Source: Brachionus manjavacas (lineage: Eukaryota > Rotifera > Eurotatoria > Ploima > Brachionidae). Taken from it: 64,000 nucleotides of DNA. Location of the stretch: NCBI GenBank assembly GCA_019054805.1, contig JAHQIY010000010.1, positions 3,331,501 to 3,395,500 of the forward strand. Direction: 5' to 3'. Each line of letters opens with the position of its first letter. The first letter of the stretch is position 1. The notes below the pieces were generated by a model, which was given only the letters and a program-made list of their open reading frames with translations, made no database searches and was not told the DNA's origin. The position numbers and the translations under genes were made by a program. Positions 56,395-64,000 of this stretch are shown one piece after another.

Positions 56395-57210
56395 AAACTC
56401 AAAATTCTACATCTAAACGCTCGATCAATAGTTAACGAATCAAAGAAACTTTTATTACAAAATCTTATCGAATCAACTGACCACGACGTCATAAGCATCA
56501 ACGAGACATTTTTAAAGCCCAAGGAACCTTTAAACTTATTAAATTATAACGTCTATCGCTCTGATAGGCTGTTTCGGAAAGGTGGCGGAGCTGCCATCTG
56601 TATTAAAAAAACTCTAAGTGGGAACCCGATCGACTTGTCAAACATTCTAACGCACGAATACGGTATTGGATATGAACTTGACCTCAAAAATAACAAGAAA
56701 CTAGCAATCTTCTCGATCTACTGCAGTCCTTGTACCCAGAAATTTTTGATCATATAAAGAATAAACACATAAATTCAGTCATCATCGGTGACCTAAATCC
56801 AAAAAACTCAATGTGGCACTGTAAGTCAACCGACCCAAAAGGCGAAGTTCTCGAAAACATTCTAAGCGAATTAAACATGCACGTCCTAAACTCGTCGAAA
56901 TGCACATACAATCGTGGCAAAAGTGTCCTTGATTTGTCCATTTGCTCCAATTCGATTCGCAAAATTTTCGAATCACACCAAGTTCTTGACTTCAAAATAA
57001 GCGATCATCAACCAACAATGACTACATTTAATAACATTAACTCGGAACCAAAAGATTTAAAACTAAAAAAATTAATTGGCAAAAGTTCAACCAAACCTTA
57101 GCGAATCTCGAACCTACGAAAGAACTAAAAAATGAAGCTGATATCGATATGGAACTCTCCCAACTTACTAACCTAATCAACTCCACCGTTGAAAATGCAC
57201 ATCAACGATT
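56395..57210 (+). pseudogene. LINE apurinic-like endonuclease domain, two frameshifts
   Basis: The first frame gives KLKILHLNARSIVNESKKLL, DHDVISINETFLKPKEPL and YRSDRLFRKGGGAAICIKKT. After a slip near 56740 the next gives NSVIIGDLNPKNSMWHCKST (GDLN, the usual GDFN site), NRGKSVLDLSICS and DFKISDHQPTMTTF (the SDH motif). A further slip near 57085 and another near 57210 lead into the RT frame. The catalytic motifs are otherwise present. The enzyme nicks the target DNA for reverse transcription in place. Confidence 0.85.
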
Positions 57211-57211
57211 C

Positions 57212-59109
57212 ACTTTAATTGTAAAGCCGTTAACCCAAAACCGATTCCAAAACACCTCGTCGATCAAATCAAACTCAAACACCATATCAAACGATTAAAA
57301 CAAAAATCAAACTCCCCACAACTCAACAAGCTATTTAACCTTTTGAACAACCGCGTTAAAAAACAAATTTCTCGGATCAAAGAATCAAATTTGGAGTTCG
57401 AACTAAGCGAGCTCTCCAATTTCAAACAGAACGAAACGAAATGCTGGGACTCTTTGAAAAGATTCGAACAAGGCTGTAATAAAAAGAACTCCAATATTAA
57501 CTCAGCTAAGATCAAAAATAAAAATGGAGACTACTTCAAGAACGATAAAGACCTTGCGAATGCATTTGGAGCAAAACTCGAAACGATTTTTAACCCATCT
57601 ACCCAAATCGAAATATCCAATCCAAGCCGTACTCACGCAAACAGCCCCCGTGACGAAAAAAAAGATCTTCGTGACGCCTTAATCGATCGAGAAGAATTTA
57701 TGAAGGCTCTAGCCCTAACCAATCCAAAATCAGCACCGGGTCTTGACAAGGTAAATAATAAAAAATTGTCCCAGCTCCTTCCTGAAACGTATTTTAGATC
57801 TATACAACGCCTCAATAAAGCTTGGTCACATCCCCTCCGAATTAAAATTTCTAAAATAATTATGATTCCAAAGAAAGACAAACCACCGGACGATCTCAAC
57901 TCATACCGACCCATCTCACTAATCAGTTGTCTATCCAAACTGTTAGAAAAAATAATTAACCTCAAACTACAAAAATGGATCGAAGAAAAACAACTGCTAC
58001 CCCATTGTCAGTCCGGGTTTAGGAAAAACATGAGCACACAAGACCATATCTTTCGGTTGAGTCAGTCTATTATCACAAACTTTTACAAAAAAGAGTACTC
58101 TGGTGCGGTTTTATTTGACCTTGAAAAGGCTTTTGACATGGCATCACACAAAGGCATCCTTCATAAAATCAAAAAACTAGGCTTGAACCAATTTTTGCTC
58201 AACTGGATAAAGCAATTTCTCACCAATAGGAAATTTGTGGTCTCAATCAACAATTACCTCTCAAACGTATTTGGAATCACGAGTGGTGTACCCCAAGGCA
58301 GCTGTCCTTCACCAACTCTTTTTTCGTTATTTTTCAGCGATATAACAAAAATTATACCAAACGATATTCAAATTGCTCTTTTCGCGGACGATCTGTGCAT
58401 TTGGTATTCGAATAGATCACTACGATTAATTGAACAGAAGTTAAATCACACTATTCACTGCATCCAAACCTTCTGTATCCAATGGGGCCTTCGTATAAAC
58501 ACAAACAAAACATTCCAGTCCGTCTTTACAACTGCTGGTCATCGTGCAAACTATGAATCCAAATACAAACTAAAATTACAAATAGACAACCAAACGATCC
58601 CTCTAGAGCCCTTTCCAATTTTTTTAGGTATCCAATTCGATCCAAAATTGTGCTTCAAGAACCTATTCGAAAATATCAACACCAAGGTGTCGTCCAAGAT
58701 CAATCTTATTCGCAGAATCAAAGGTCTTAGGCTAAAAAACTCAATGTCAATTTGTAAAATCATTTTCAAATACTTTATTCGTTCGCAATTCGACTATGCG
58801 TTCATCCCGTTATTATACTCAACCCAAAAAATCACATCTGACATCCAAAAACTTCAAAACAAAGTGCTCAAACACATCAAATTTTTCCCATTAAAAACCA
58901 AAATTGTTACCATCCACAAATCCCTCAACTTAGACTTATTAGAAACCAGATCAAAAAAGCTTTTGTACAAATTCCTAACCAAAAGGGCAAATCATCAACA
59001 ACTAATCCAAGATCTCGAGTCATATCAAGCCCAACTCACAGTAAACAACACGAATGAAAAATTCAATTCACTATTTCAAATATTCAAATCTATTTTAGAC
59101 GATGTTTAA
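57212..59109 (+). CDS. LINE reverse transcriptase
   Basis: The frame is open from about 57212 and the first start-like codon is at 57343 (588 codons from there). RT blocks occur in order: SYRPISLISCLSKLLEKI, CQSGFRKNMSTQDHIFRL, GAVLFDLEKAFDMASHKGIL (first Asp), SGVPQGSCPSPTLFSLFF, ALFADDLCIWYSN (FADD catalytic pair), INTNKTFQSVF and FLGIQFDPKLCFKNL. A post-RT helical region (IQKLQNKVLKHIKFFPLKTK) reaches the stop at 59109. The order fits jockey-like elements. No lesion within the frame. Lacking an own ATG, it would be made as part of the endonuclease-RT protein. Confidence 0.93.
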
Positions 59110-59262
59110 TTTCGTTTCTTTTTAAAACTAGTTTTTATTGAAATTTTTTTTTTTATTTTATTTTTATTCGTTTTTTTACACTCGTTGGGCTAAAAAGAAG
59201 GACTTAGTTCCATTCTGTGCTGCCCGAGGCTCCCCTCAAATTATTTAAAATAATAATAATAA
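59110..59262 (+). repeat. 3' UTR and (TAA)n tail of the young LINE
   Basis: A T-rich stretch is followed by CTAAAAAGAAGGACTTAGTT, CCATTCTGTGCTGCCCGAGG and TAATAATAATAATAAA just before the target duplication. The wording differs from the GCTCGGTACAGA family, though GAAGGA and CTGTGC are faintly alike. Confidence 0.75.
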
Positions 59263-59275
59263 ACATTCAAATAGA

Positions 59276-60100
59276 AAAAAAAAGTTTGGTTCTTTCTTTT
59301 TGTGACATACTGTACAGATTATTATTTTATCAATACTTTTGAACAAGCTTTTTTAATCATTTTTAATTTAGAAATTTTCAATATAATAAAAAAATAAACC
59401 AATTAACTTAATTATCAAAAGTGATTTTATTTTTTTTGTTAATCCGCCAGCGGAACAACGAGTGTATGTTGTAAAAATTAAAGAGAATAACAAAGTATAA
59501 GATTATTTTATTTTAGACATGCATAACTAGGTTTTTATATACTCAATTGTTGGTATTTTATATCAAAATAGAAATTTGAAACTTAAGAAAAATATTATAT
59601 AAAGATGTTGTCCAATTCTTTGTTTAGCTTTTTCCTTGATTTACCTATTTTAAAGGTATAACAATAGACTAAAAAAATTAATTTATGAATTTTATCAATT
59701 GGTTGGAGTCGATTAGCTACAGTAAATTAGTGAGCCAAAAAATAAATAAAGTTTTTTAGCAAAGGAATACCAAGAAGGTTTCGAATCAAGATATATTGAT
59801 ATTTGGTTTGATCTTTTTTACCAGCTTTATTTTAATTTTTCTATTTTTATTCTATTTTTTTTTTAATTTTTGTGAAGGAGCTCTAGCTCGGTGCAGAAAA
59901 CAAATATATAAAAAAATAAAAAAATAAATCAGGTTTTTAAACAATCTAATCTTTGCAAAAATTAAAACCGTGAGAATTAAAAATCGAGATCCAAATAAAT
60001 GACCAGAATATGAAAACAAGATTTTTTCTTAATTTAAAACGGATAAGAAAAAATCCTTTTTAAACTTACTTTTTAAAAAAATGAGAAAAATAATAATTAT
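59276..60100. other. AT-rich region upstream of the CCDC146-like gene
   Basis: Apart from the LINE 3'-end motif at 59872-59928 nothing is recognised. Confidence 0.4.
59872..59928 (+). repeat. LINE 3'-end motif, copy 4
   Basis: TGTGAAGGAGCTCTAGCTC, GGTGCAGAAAACAAA and an A-rich tail with AAAAATAA units after a T-rich run, as in the other three copies. Confidence 0.7.
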
Positions 60101-60103
60101 TTA

Positions 60104-60117
60104 GTAACCATGGCAAC
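60104..60117. promoter_or_regulatory. RFX-type X-box upstream of the CCDC146-like gene
   Basis: GTAACCATGGCAAC is a perfect match to the X-box form (GTNRCC, 2-bp spacer, RGYAAC) and is a full inverted pair of half-sites. It ends 67 bp before the start codon at 60185, the usual place for RFX sites in ciliary genes. The gene's product is a centriole/axoneme protein, so context and motif agree. Confidence 0.75.
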
Positions 60118-60184
60118 CTGAAGACTTGAGCGTTTATTCTATACAAAAAAGCTAATCATAAAATTATAAAATTTTTCTCTAATA

Positions 60185-61420
60185 ATGAGCGAACAGGATC
60201 CGAACAAAGCGGCGTTTATGACCGAGACCCCCGAAGACAACAACGAGCTGCCCAACCGCTTTTTGCAAAACACATCACCACACTCTCGGACAACAGACTC
60301 GTCAAGCGACGAAGACGGCCTAGACGATGACGACTACCAGAATCCATTTTACCAGCACTCAAACCAATTGTCGCAGCATTTAAAAATCGAAAAGGCCATC
60401 TCTCCCGAGGTCAACTTGGACCCGGACGCCGATAGCCGCGCACTAAGCGCAATCGCGCCCAAAATATACAACCAAGATGAAAACCATGTTGAAATCAGTT
60501 CCACGCCAGCTTTCCAATCCCTAGAAGAAGTACCATGCACAAAGTTAAAAAAAAAAATTTCCTTTATCACTCCTTATTTTTTTTAGCTATTCCAAGAAGG
60601 AAAATTGACCGGGACCCAAGTGGCCCAGCTTAAGGCGAAATACATTGAGCTTCATAACACGCTGAGAAAGTCGCGTGAAAACGAAGCCCGCCTGCTCAAG
60701 GAGTCCAAAGAGTGTCTTAAAAAACTTGAAGAAAACCACGAAGTTCTGCACAAAGCGGACGCCTTTCCAGAAAATTTGACCAACGAGGTGCTGAAGCTGC
60801 GCGCCCAATTCCTCAAGTCCGAAAACGACGCCTCTTGCAGTGAGGAGCGTCTGTACAACCTAGAATACAAGCTGGCTGGCCTAGAGGAAGACAAACAATT
60901 GCTGGACCGCGAGTACGGCCGCATGCCCAAGCCACACGAGCTCGAACGGCAGATCGAAGAGCTCAAGCTGCAAAACAGTGATCTCTCTAAGGAAATAATG
61001 CTTCGGCAAGAGGAAATAAATGACCTGGTGCAGACAATTAGGGACAAAAATTTGCTCATGGAGCACAGAACCAAGGAGTACAGGGACTTGTTGGACAAGG
61101 AGGAGAGTCTGAAGGACGAGTATGTCAAAGAGAATTCGCTGCCTAATCAGTACATGAAAGAGTATGACAAATTTAGTACGGAAAAGGACGATGTGAGCAA
61201 GCAAATGGAACAGATCGATAAACAAATCGAGCAGATTAGGGCCGAGTTGGATGAGTGTGAAAAGTTGAGGAATGAAAACGAAGACAAAAAGAGCGAGCTC
61301 ATGGACCAGGTTAACAAGGAGAAAAATGCCAGTTTTGAGAGAGAAAAAGAATTTAATGATTTGAGCAAACAGTTTGAATTGGAAAAAGAAAAAGAAGTTG
61401 TTTTGTTGTCGGACAAGTAG
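60185..61420 (+). CDS. CCDC146: CCDC146-like coiled-coil protein, 5' part (two exons visible)
   Basis: Exon 1 is 60185-60529, intron 60530-60586 (57 bp, GTACCA...TTTTAG) and exon 2 60587-61420, giving 392 residues to an in-frame TAG. Exon 1 is acidic and disordered (TTDSSSDEDGLDDDDY). Across the junction it reads FQSLEELFQEGKLTGTQ, then AQLKAKYIELHNTLRKSREN and HEVLHKADAFPENLTNEVLK, the signature N-terminal coiled coil of CCDC146. LEEDKQLLDREYGRMPKPHE and ELKLQNSDLSKEIMLRQEEI follow. The rest is one long coiled coil. The vertebrate protein is more than twice as long, and the sequence stops in mid-coil. A donor-like AA|GTAGGC overlaps the apparent stop, so a long intron probably follows and the stop is then not real. 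CCDC146 works at centrioles and in sperm flagella. GC content is well above background. Confidence 0.85.
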
Positions 61421-61925
61421 GCTTGATTCTCTATTTTAAGTTTGAGGGTTCCAAATATTTTAGATTCTTACCTTTTTTTTAAACCCCCATCTGTCTGAGA
61501 TACCTGAAAAAAAATCCGGATGAAGTTATATTAGATAAAATTTTTTATTAGAAGAAAATTTTTCTTTTCATCAGCAAATGATAAAAAGAATGACAATTAA
61601 GTTTTACACCATTAATATAAATGAGAAAATTGTATCTTTTAAGAAAGTTATTTTTGAAGCTGTAAAAAAACAAATTTATTTTTTTTTTTTTATAATTCCA
61701 TTTTTTTTCTATACTTAGAAGCTTAACCAGTAATGAAAAATCTAATTTTCCTAAAAATTCACCAATCTTGCCCTAGTTTTAGTAAATCTCTAATCCTTTT
61801 TACCATATCAGATTCAGACAGCATTTCAAATATGGAAAAATAAAATAAAAATAAAAATAAAATTAAAGTTAATAAAATTAGATAGAAAAAAATCAAAATA
61901 AAGTAAATAAGCTAAAAAAAAAAAT
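61421..61925. other. AT-rich DNA after the CCDC146 exon
   Basis: Probably the beginning of a large intron (donor GTAGGC at about 61416). I find no further CCDC146 exon up to the window end. Confidence 0.45.
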
Positions 61926-61931
61926 GAAAGT

Positions 61932-62575
61932 CTAGAAGACATAGATTGTTACATGTGGCAAATGTTGACATAGTTCAAGTTTCAGGAAAATAAGAGGAAA
62001 TAGTAAGGTAGCAATTACACAATGGAGTTGGGTATTCAATATATCTTGATTCGAAGCCTTCTTTGATTCCTCCACTAGTCTGAAAACTAATGGAATAGAA
62101 TGACTCAGTCTTGTTCCTAAAAGCCTAAAAGCTTCATGATGCACGATGTTGGAGGGAGTATCATATTTTAACTTAAGGATAGATCTGACTGCTGTATTCT
62201 GAATTGCTTGTAGTTTTTTGATATTATTTTCTGAAAATGAATTCAAGCAAGGAAAAGAATTGATCCGACTCAAGATTTAGATAAATTTCTTAGTCTGTTT
62301 TGAGGAAGAGCCCATTTTTTATTTGACAATATCTTAATAATATTTAGCCTTTTGTTGCAACGTTCTTTTATTTCGTCAACTAGTGTATTAAAATTTAATA
62401 CCAAGAAACAAGATTTAATACCATTAAATTTTATACCAAGAAACTTGATTTCTTTTTGGCTCACTATTCTGTTTCCATAAATTTTTAAGTTTAGATTATC
62501 ACCCTCTTTTTCGTACCTATTAAAGACTACTGAACATGACTTTTCAACTGAGATCTTCATTTTTCATTTAATAAG
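61932..62575 (-). pseudogene. LINE RT C-terminal part
   Basis: Downward from 62575: MKISVEKSCSVVFNRYEKEG, IKFLGIKFNGIKSC, then TLVDEIKERCNKRLNIIKIL and KKWALPQNRLRNLSKS. After a frame change near 62270 comes LKKLQAIQNTAVRSILKLKY-type sequence followed by YDTPSNIVHHEAFRLLGTRL. This is the post-RT region. Around 62395-62450 a short stretch (ACCAAGAAAC...GATTT) is duplicated in tandem. The same family supplies the scraps at 11926, 18296 and 39897. Confidence 0.75.
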
Positions 62576-62579
62576 CCAT

Positions 62580-63070
62580 TGTTCTAGATCGTAATTATAA
62601 TTATTTATCTTTTTCACTTGGTTACCCTTTTTAACCGCAGAATAGTGAAAAAATACCATTTTTTAACCATTTTTTGCCAAAATATCGATCTATTGGTAAA
62701 ATAATAGATTTAGTTAATACACAATTTTGCAGATGAGACGAGACGGTAGGATCAAAAAATTTTTTTTGACAATACTTAAAAAGTCTTTTTTTCAAGGTTT
62801 TCAAGTATGCAGATTAATATTTTAAAGTCGGTTTGCTGAAATTCAGATAGTGCTGTAGTTTTGCTACGCGCGAACCTTAATAAAAAATTATTGTAAAAAT
62901 TTTGCGCTTTATAGATAAAATGATCTATTGTAAATTATTGTTAAATGATTTTAATGTCAAAAATTTATTGTCAAAAATTTTAATGTCAAAATAATTTAAT
63001 GTCAAAAATGAAATGATATAATATAGTAATTAAATACAGTAATTTCACGCTGATAAGCTAAATTTTAAAG
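62580..63070. other. AT-rich spacer
   Basis: 62940-63010 repeats AAAATTTAATGTCAAAA several times in slightly different forms; no gene seen. Confidence 0.4.
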
Positions 63071-63074
63071 TGAA

Positions 63075-63535
63075 GATTTCTTTTTTCTATATCATTTCTT
63101 CGAGTTTTGTCAATGGGACTTTTGACACCTTCCATTAGAGTCTGTATTGATGTTAGACTATTTCACGCAGACGTTTTAGCATCCTGAGCCTCAATTGATG
63201 AAATGTTTTCGCTCTCTATTCATCTTAGTAGACTATTCCTTTCAATATTGACCAAAAATCTTCAATAGATCTAGCTTCTGGTAAATTTACAGGTTTATCG
63301 ATTGAATTTTTGATCATTAAGTCCAATGACGCTTCTGCCAAATGAGAGATCGCCAAGTCGGGCCGGAAAATAAATTTTTTGTCTGAAAGATCCTTATTGA
63401 AGGGAAGCAATCTCTTGCTCAGACTTTCATCTTGGTAAGCGTTCTGATTAATTTTATTGCCACTTGCAGGGATATATGGCTCTGAGATTTCTTTAGCAGA
63501 CACAGCAACCCAAACTAAAAGTTTTTTTTCGAACT
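63075..63535 (-). pseudogene. Tc1/mariner-type transposase C-terminal half
   Basis: From 63530 downward: KKLLVWVAVSAKEISEPYIP, NKINQNAYQDESLSKRLLPF, KKFIFRPDLAISHLAEASLD (second catalytic Asp) and LPEARSIEDFWSILKGIVY (last acidic residue in IEDFW). After stops comes IQTLMEGVKSPIDKTRRND, the usual end. The first catalytic Asp and the DNA-binding part lie outside the readable stretch. With at least three lesions it is a relic. Confidence 0.75.
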
Positions 63536-63539
63536 AGTT

Positions 63540-64000
63540 GACGTCTGCTGCTTCCTATTAATATTTGTGTTTCCATTTATAGTCAGTAAAATGTAAATTT
63601 TTTAATTATTTCTAGCTATATGGTAAAATTTTTTGTGCTTGAATTACAAAATGGTCAATTCTTAACGTCGGGCGTTAAGATAAGAAAAAGAAATTTGTTT
63701 TTTTTAACCTTTTATTCAAAAATTAAATTAAAAAAATTCATTTTATTCAAAATTTTGCTTTCATCTGGTTTAAAATTATTGACTTTCAATAGGTTTTCAA
63801 TAAAAAAATAAAAATTTGACTACACTGGATTCTTTATGGCTCATTTTTGGCAAATTAAAGTTTGGGATCAGGATCAAATGATCAAAATATAAATTGTAAT
63901 ATTTTTGGGTCTCCCCGGTAGTGCTATCAACTGATAACATAAGATGTTATCAAATATTGAGCAACCTATTATGTTATCAAGGCGATAACAACTTTTATTA
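63540..64000. other. AT-rich right edge of the window
   Basis: The 63-codon frame at 63620-63811 has a low-complexity Lys/Phe/Leu composition and I do not take it as a gene. 63932-63990 has GATAACATAAGATGTTATC (a perfect hairpin) and further GTTATC/GATAAC motifs, possibly a transposon end. Confidence 0.35.

Larger units (their letters stand above)
56315..59275 (+). mobile_element. young non-LTR retrotransposon insertion (element 56328-59262) with 13-bp target duplication
   Basis: ACATTCAAATAGA occurs at 56315-56327 and again at 59263-59275. Between them lie an endonuclease, a reverse transcriptase and a 3' region ending in TAATAATAATAATAAA. The perfect duplication and the long intact RT frame mark a recent insertion. 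The ORF1 part is absent, so the element is either 5'-truncated just before the endonuclease or of a type with only one ORF. Its coding strand is rich in A and C and less AT-biased than the surroundings. Confidence 0.9.

Noticed and set aside
60349-61416. Minus-strand frames across the CCDC146 exons, up to 158 codons
   Set aside because: Antisense shadows of the coiled-coil coding sequence; Ser/Leu-rich composition mirrors the Glu/Lys codons of the real gene.
63620-63811. 63-codon frame at the right edge
   Set aside because: Low-complexity Phe/Lys/Leu translation of AT-rich DNA.

Overview
The window is eukaryotic nuclear DNA, strongly AT-rich, with very short spliceosomal introns (51-57 bp where I could place them), few host genes and very many mobile-element remains. 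The intron size, base composition and mix of elements (hAT, Mutator-like, Tc1/mariner, Ty3/gypsy and several non-LTR families) suggest a small invertebrate. A monogonont rotifer such as Brachionus is my best guess, but that is inference from style and not from a marker gene.

Layout. 1-8477 is most of a hAT DNA transposon. It has a minus-strand transposase with one frameshift, a giant AT-rich palindrome, tRNA-like segments and a subterminal array of 101-bp repeats; its left end lies outside the window. It sits in a decayed LINE ORF1 (8478-9116). A 416-bp deletion derivative of the same family, with a perfect 8-bp target duplication, lies at 11024-11439. 12236-18295 is a Ty3/gypsy element on the minus strand with 132-bp LTRs differing at one base; it has split an older LINE fragment. 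18296-21700 holds three more minus-strand LINE fragments.

Host genes. 22472-23576 carries two adjacent genes for small secreted proteins of similar design. 28048-35859 is one minus-strand gene for a STELLO-like (DUF288) glycosyltransferase-type membrane protein. Its two coding exons are separated by a 4.6-kb intron packed with retroelement debris. 60185-61420 is the 5' part of a CCDC146 coiled-coil (centriole/axoneme) gene, with a perfect RFX X-box just upstream. The rest of that gene is not visible.

Between the genes: a deleted Mutator-like transposase (24396-25801), a 1.26-kb foldback element (26438-27697), a long gene-poor stretch (35900-50680) with LINE scraps, a 339-bp hAT-type MITE (45203-45541) and SINE-like pieces. 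50687-54242 is bounded by two 76-bp direct repeats and holds the 5' part of a LINE plus an unrecognised decayed coding segment. A second Mutator-like relic (54840-56250) is followed by a young LINE insertion with a 13-bp target duplication (56328-59262). A LINE fragment and a Tc1/mariner relic lie at the right edge.

The host genes show no common pathway. The window is best read as a record of nested insertions around three host loci. I found no CRISPR array, rRNA, intact tRNA gene or prokaryote-style operon.
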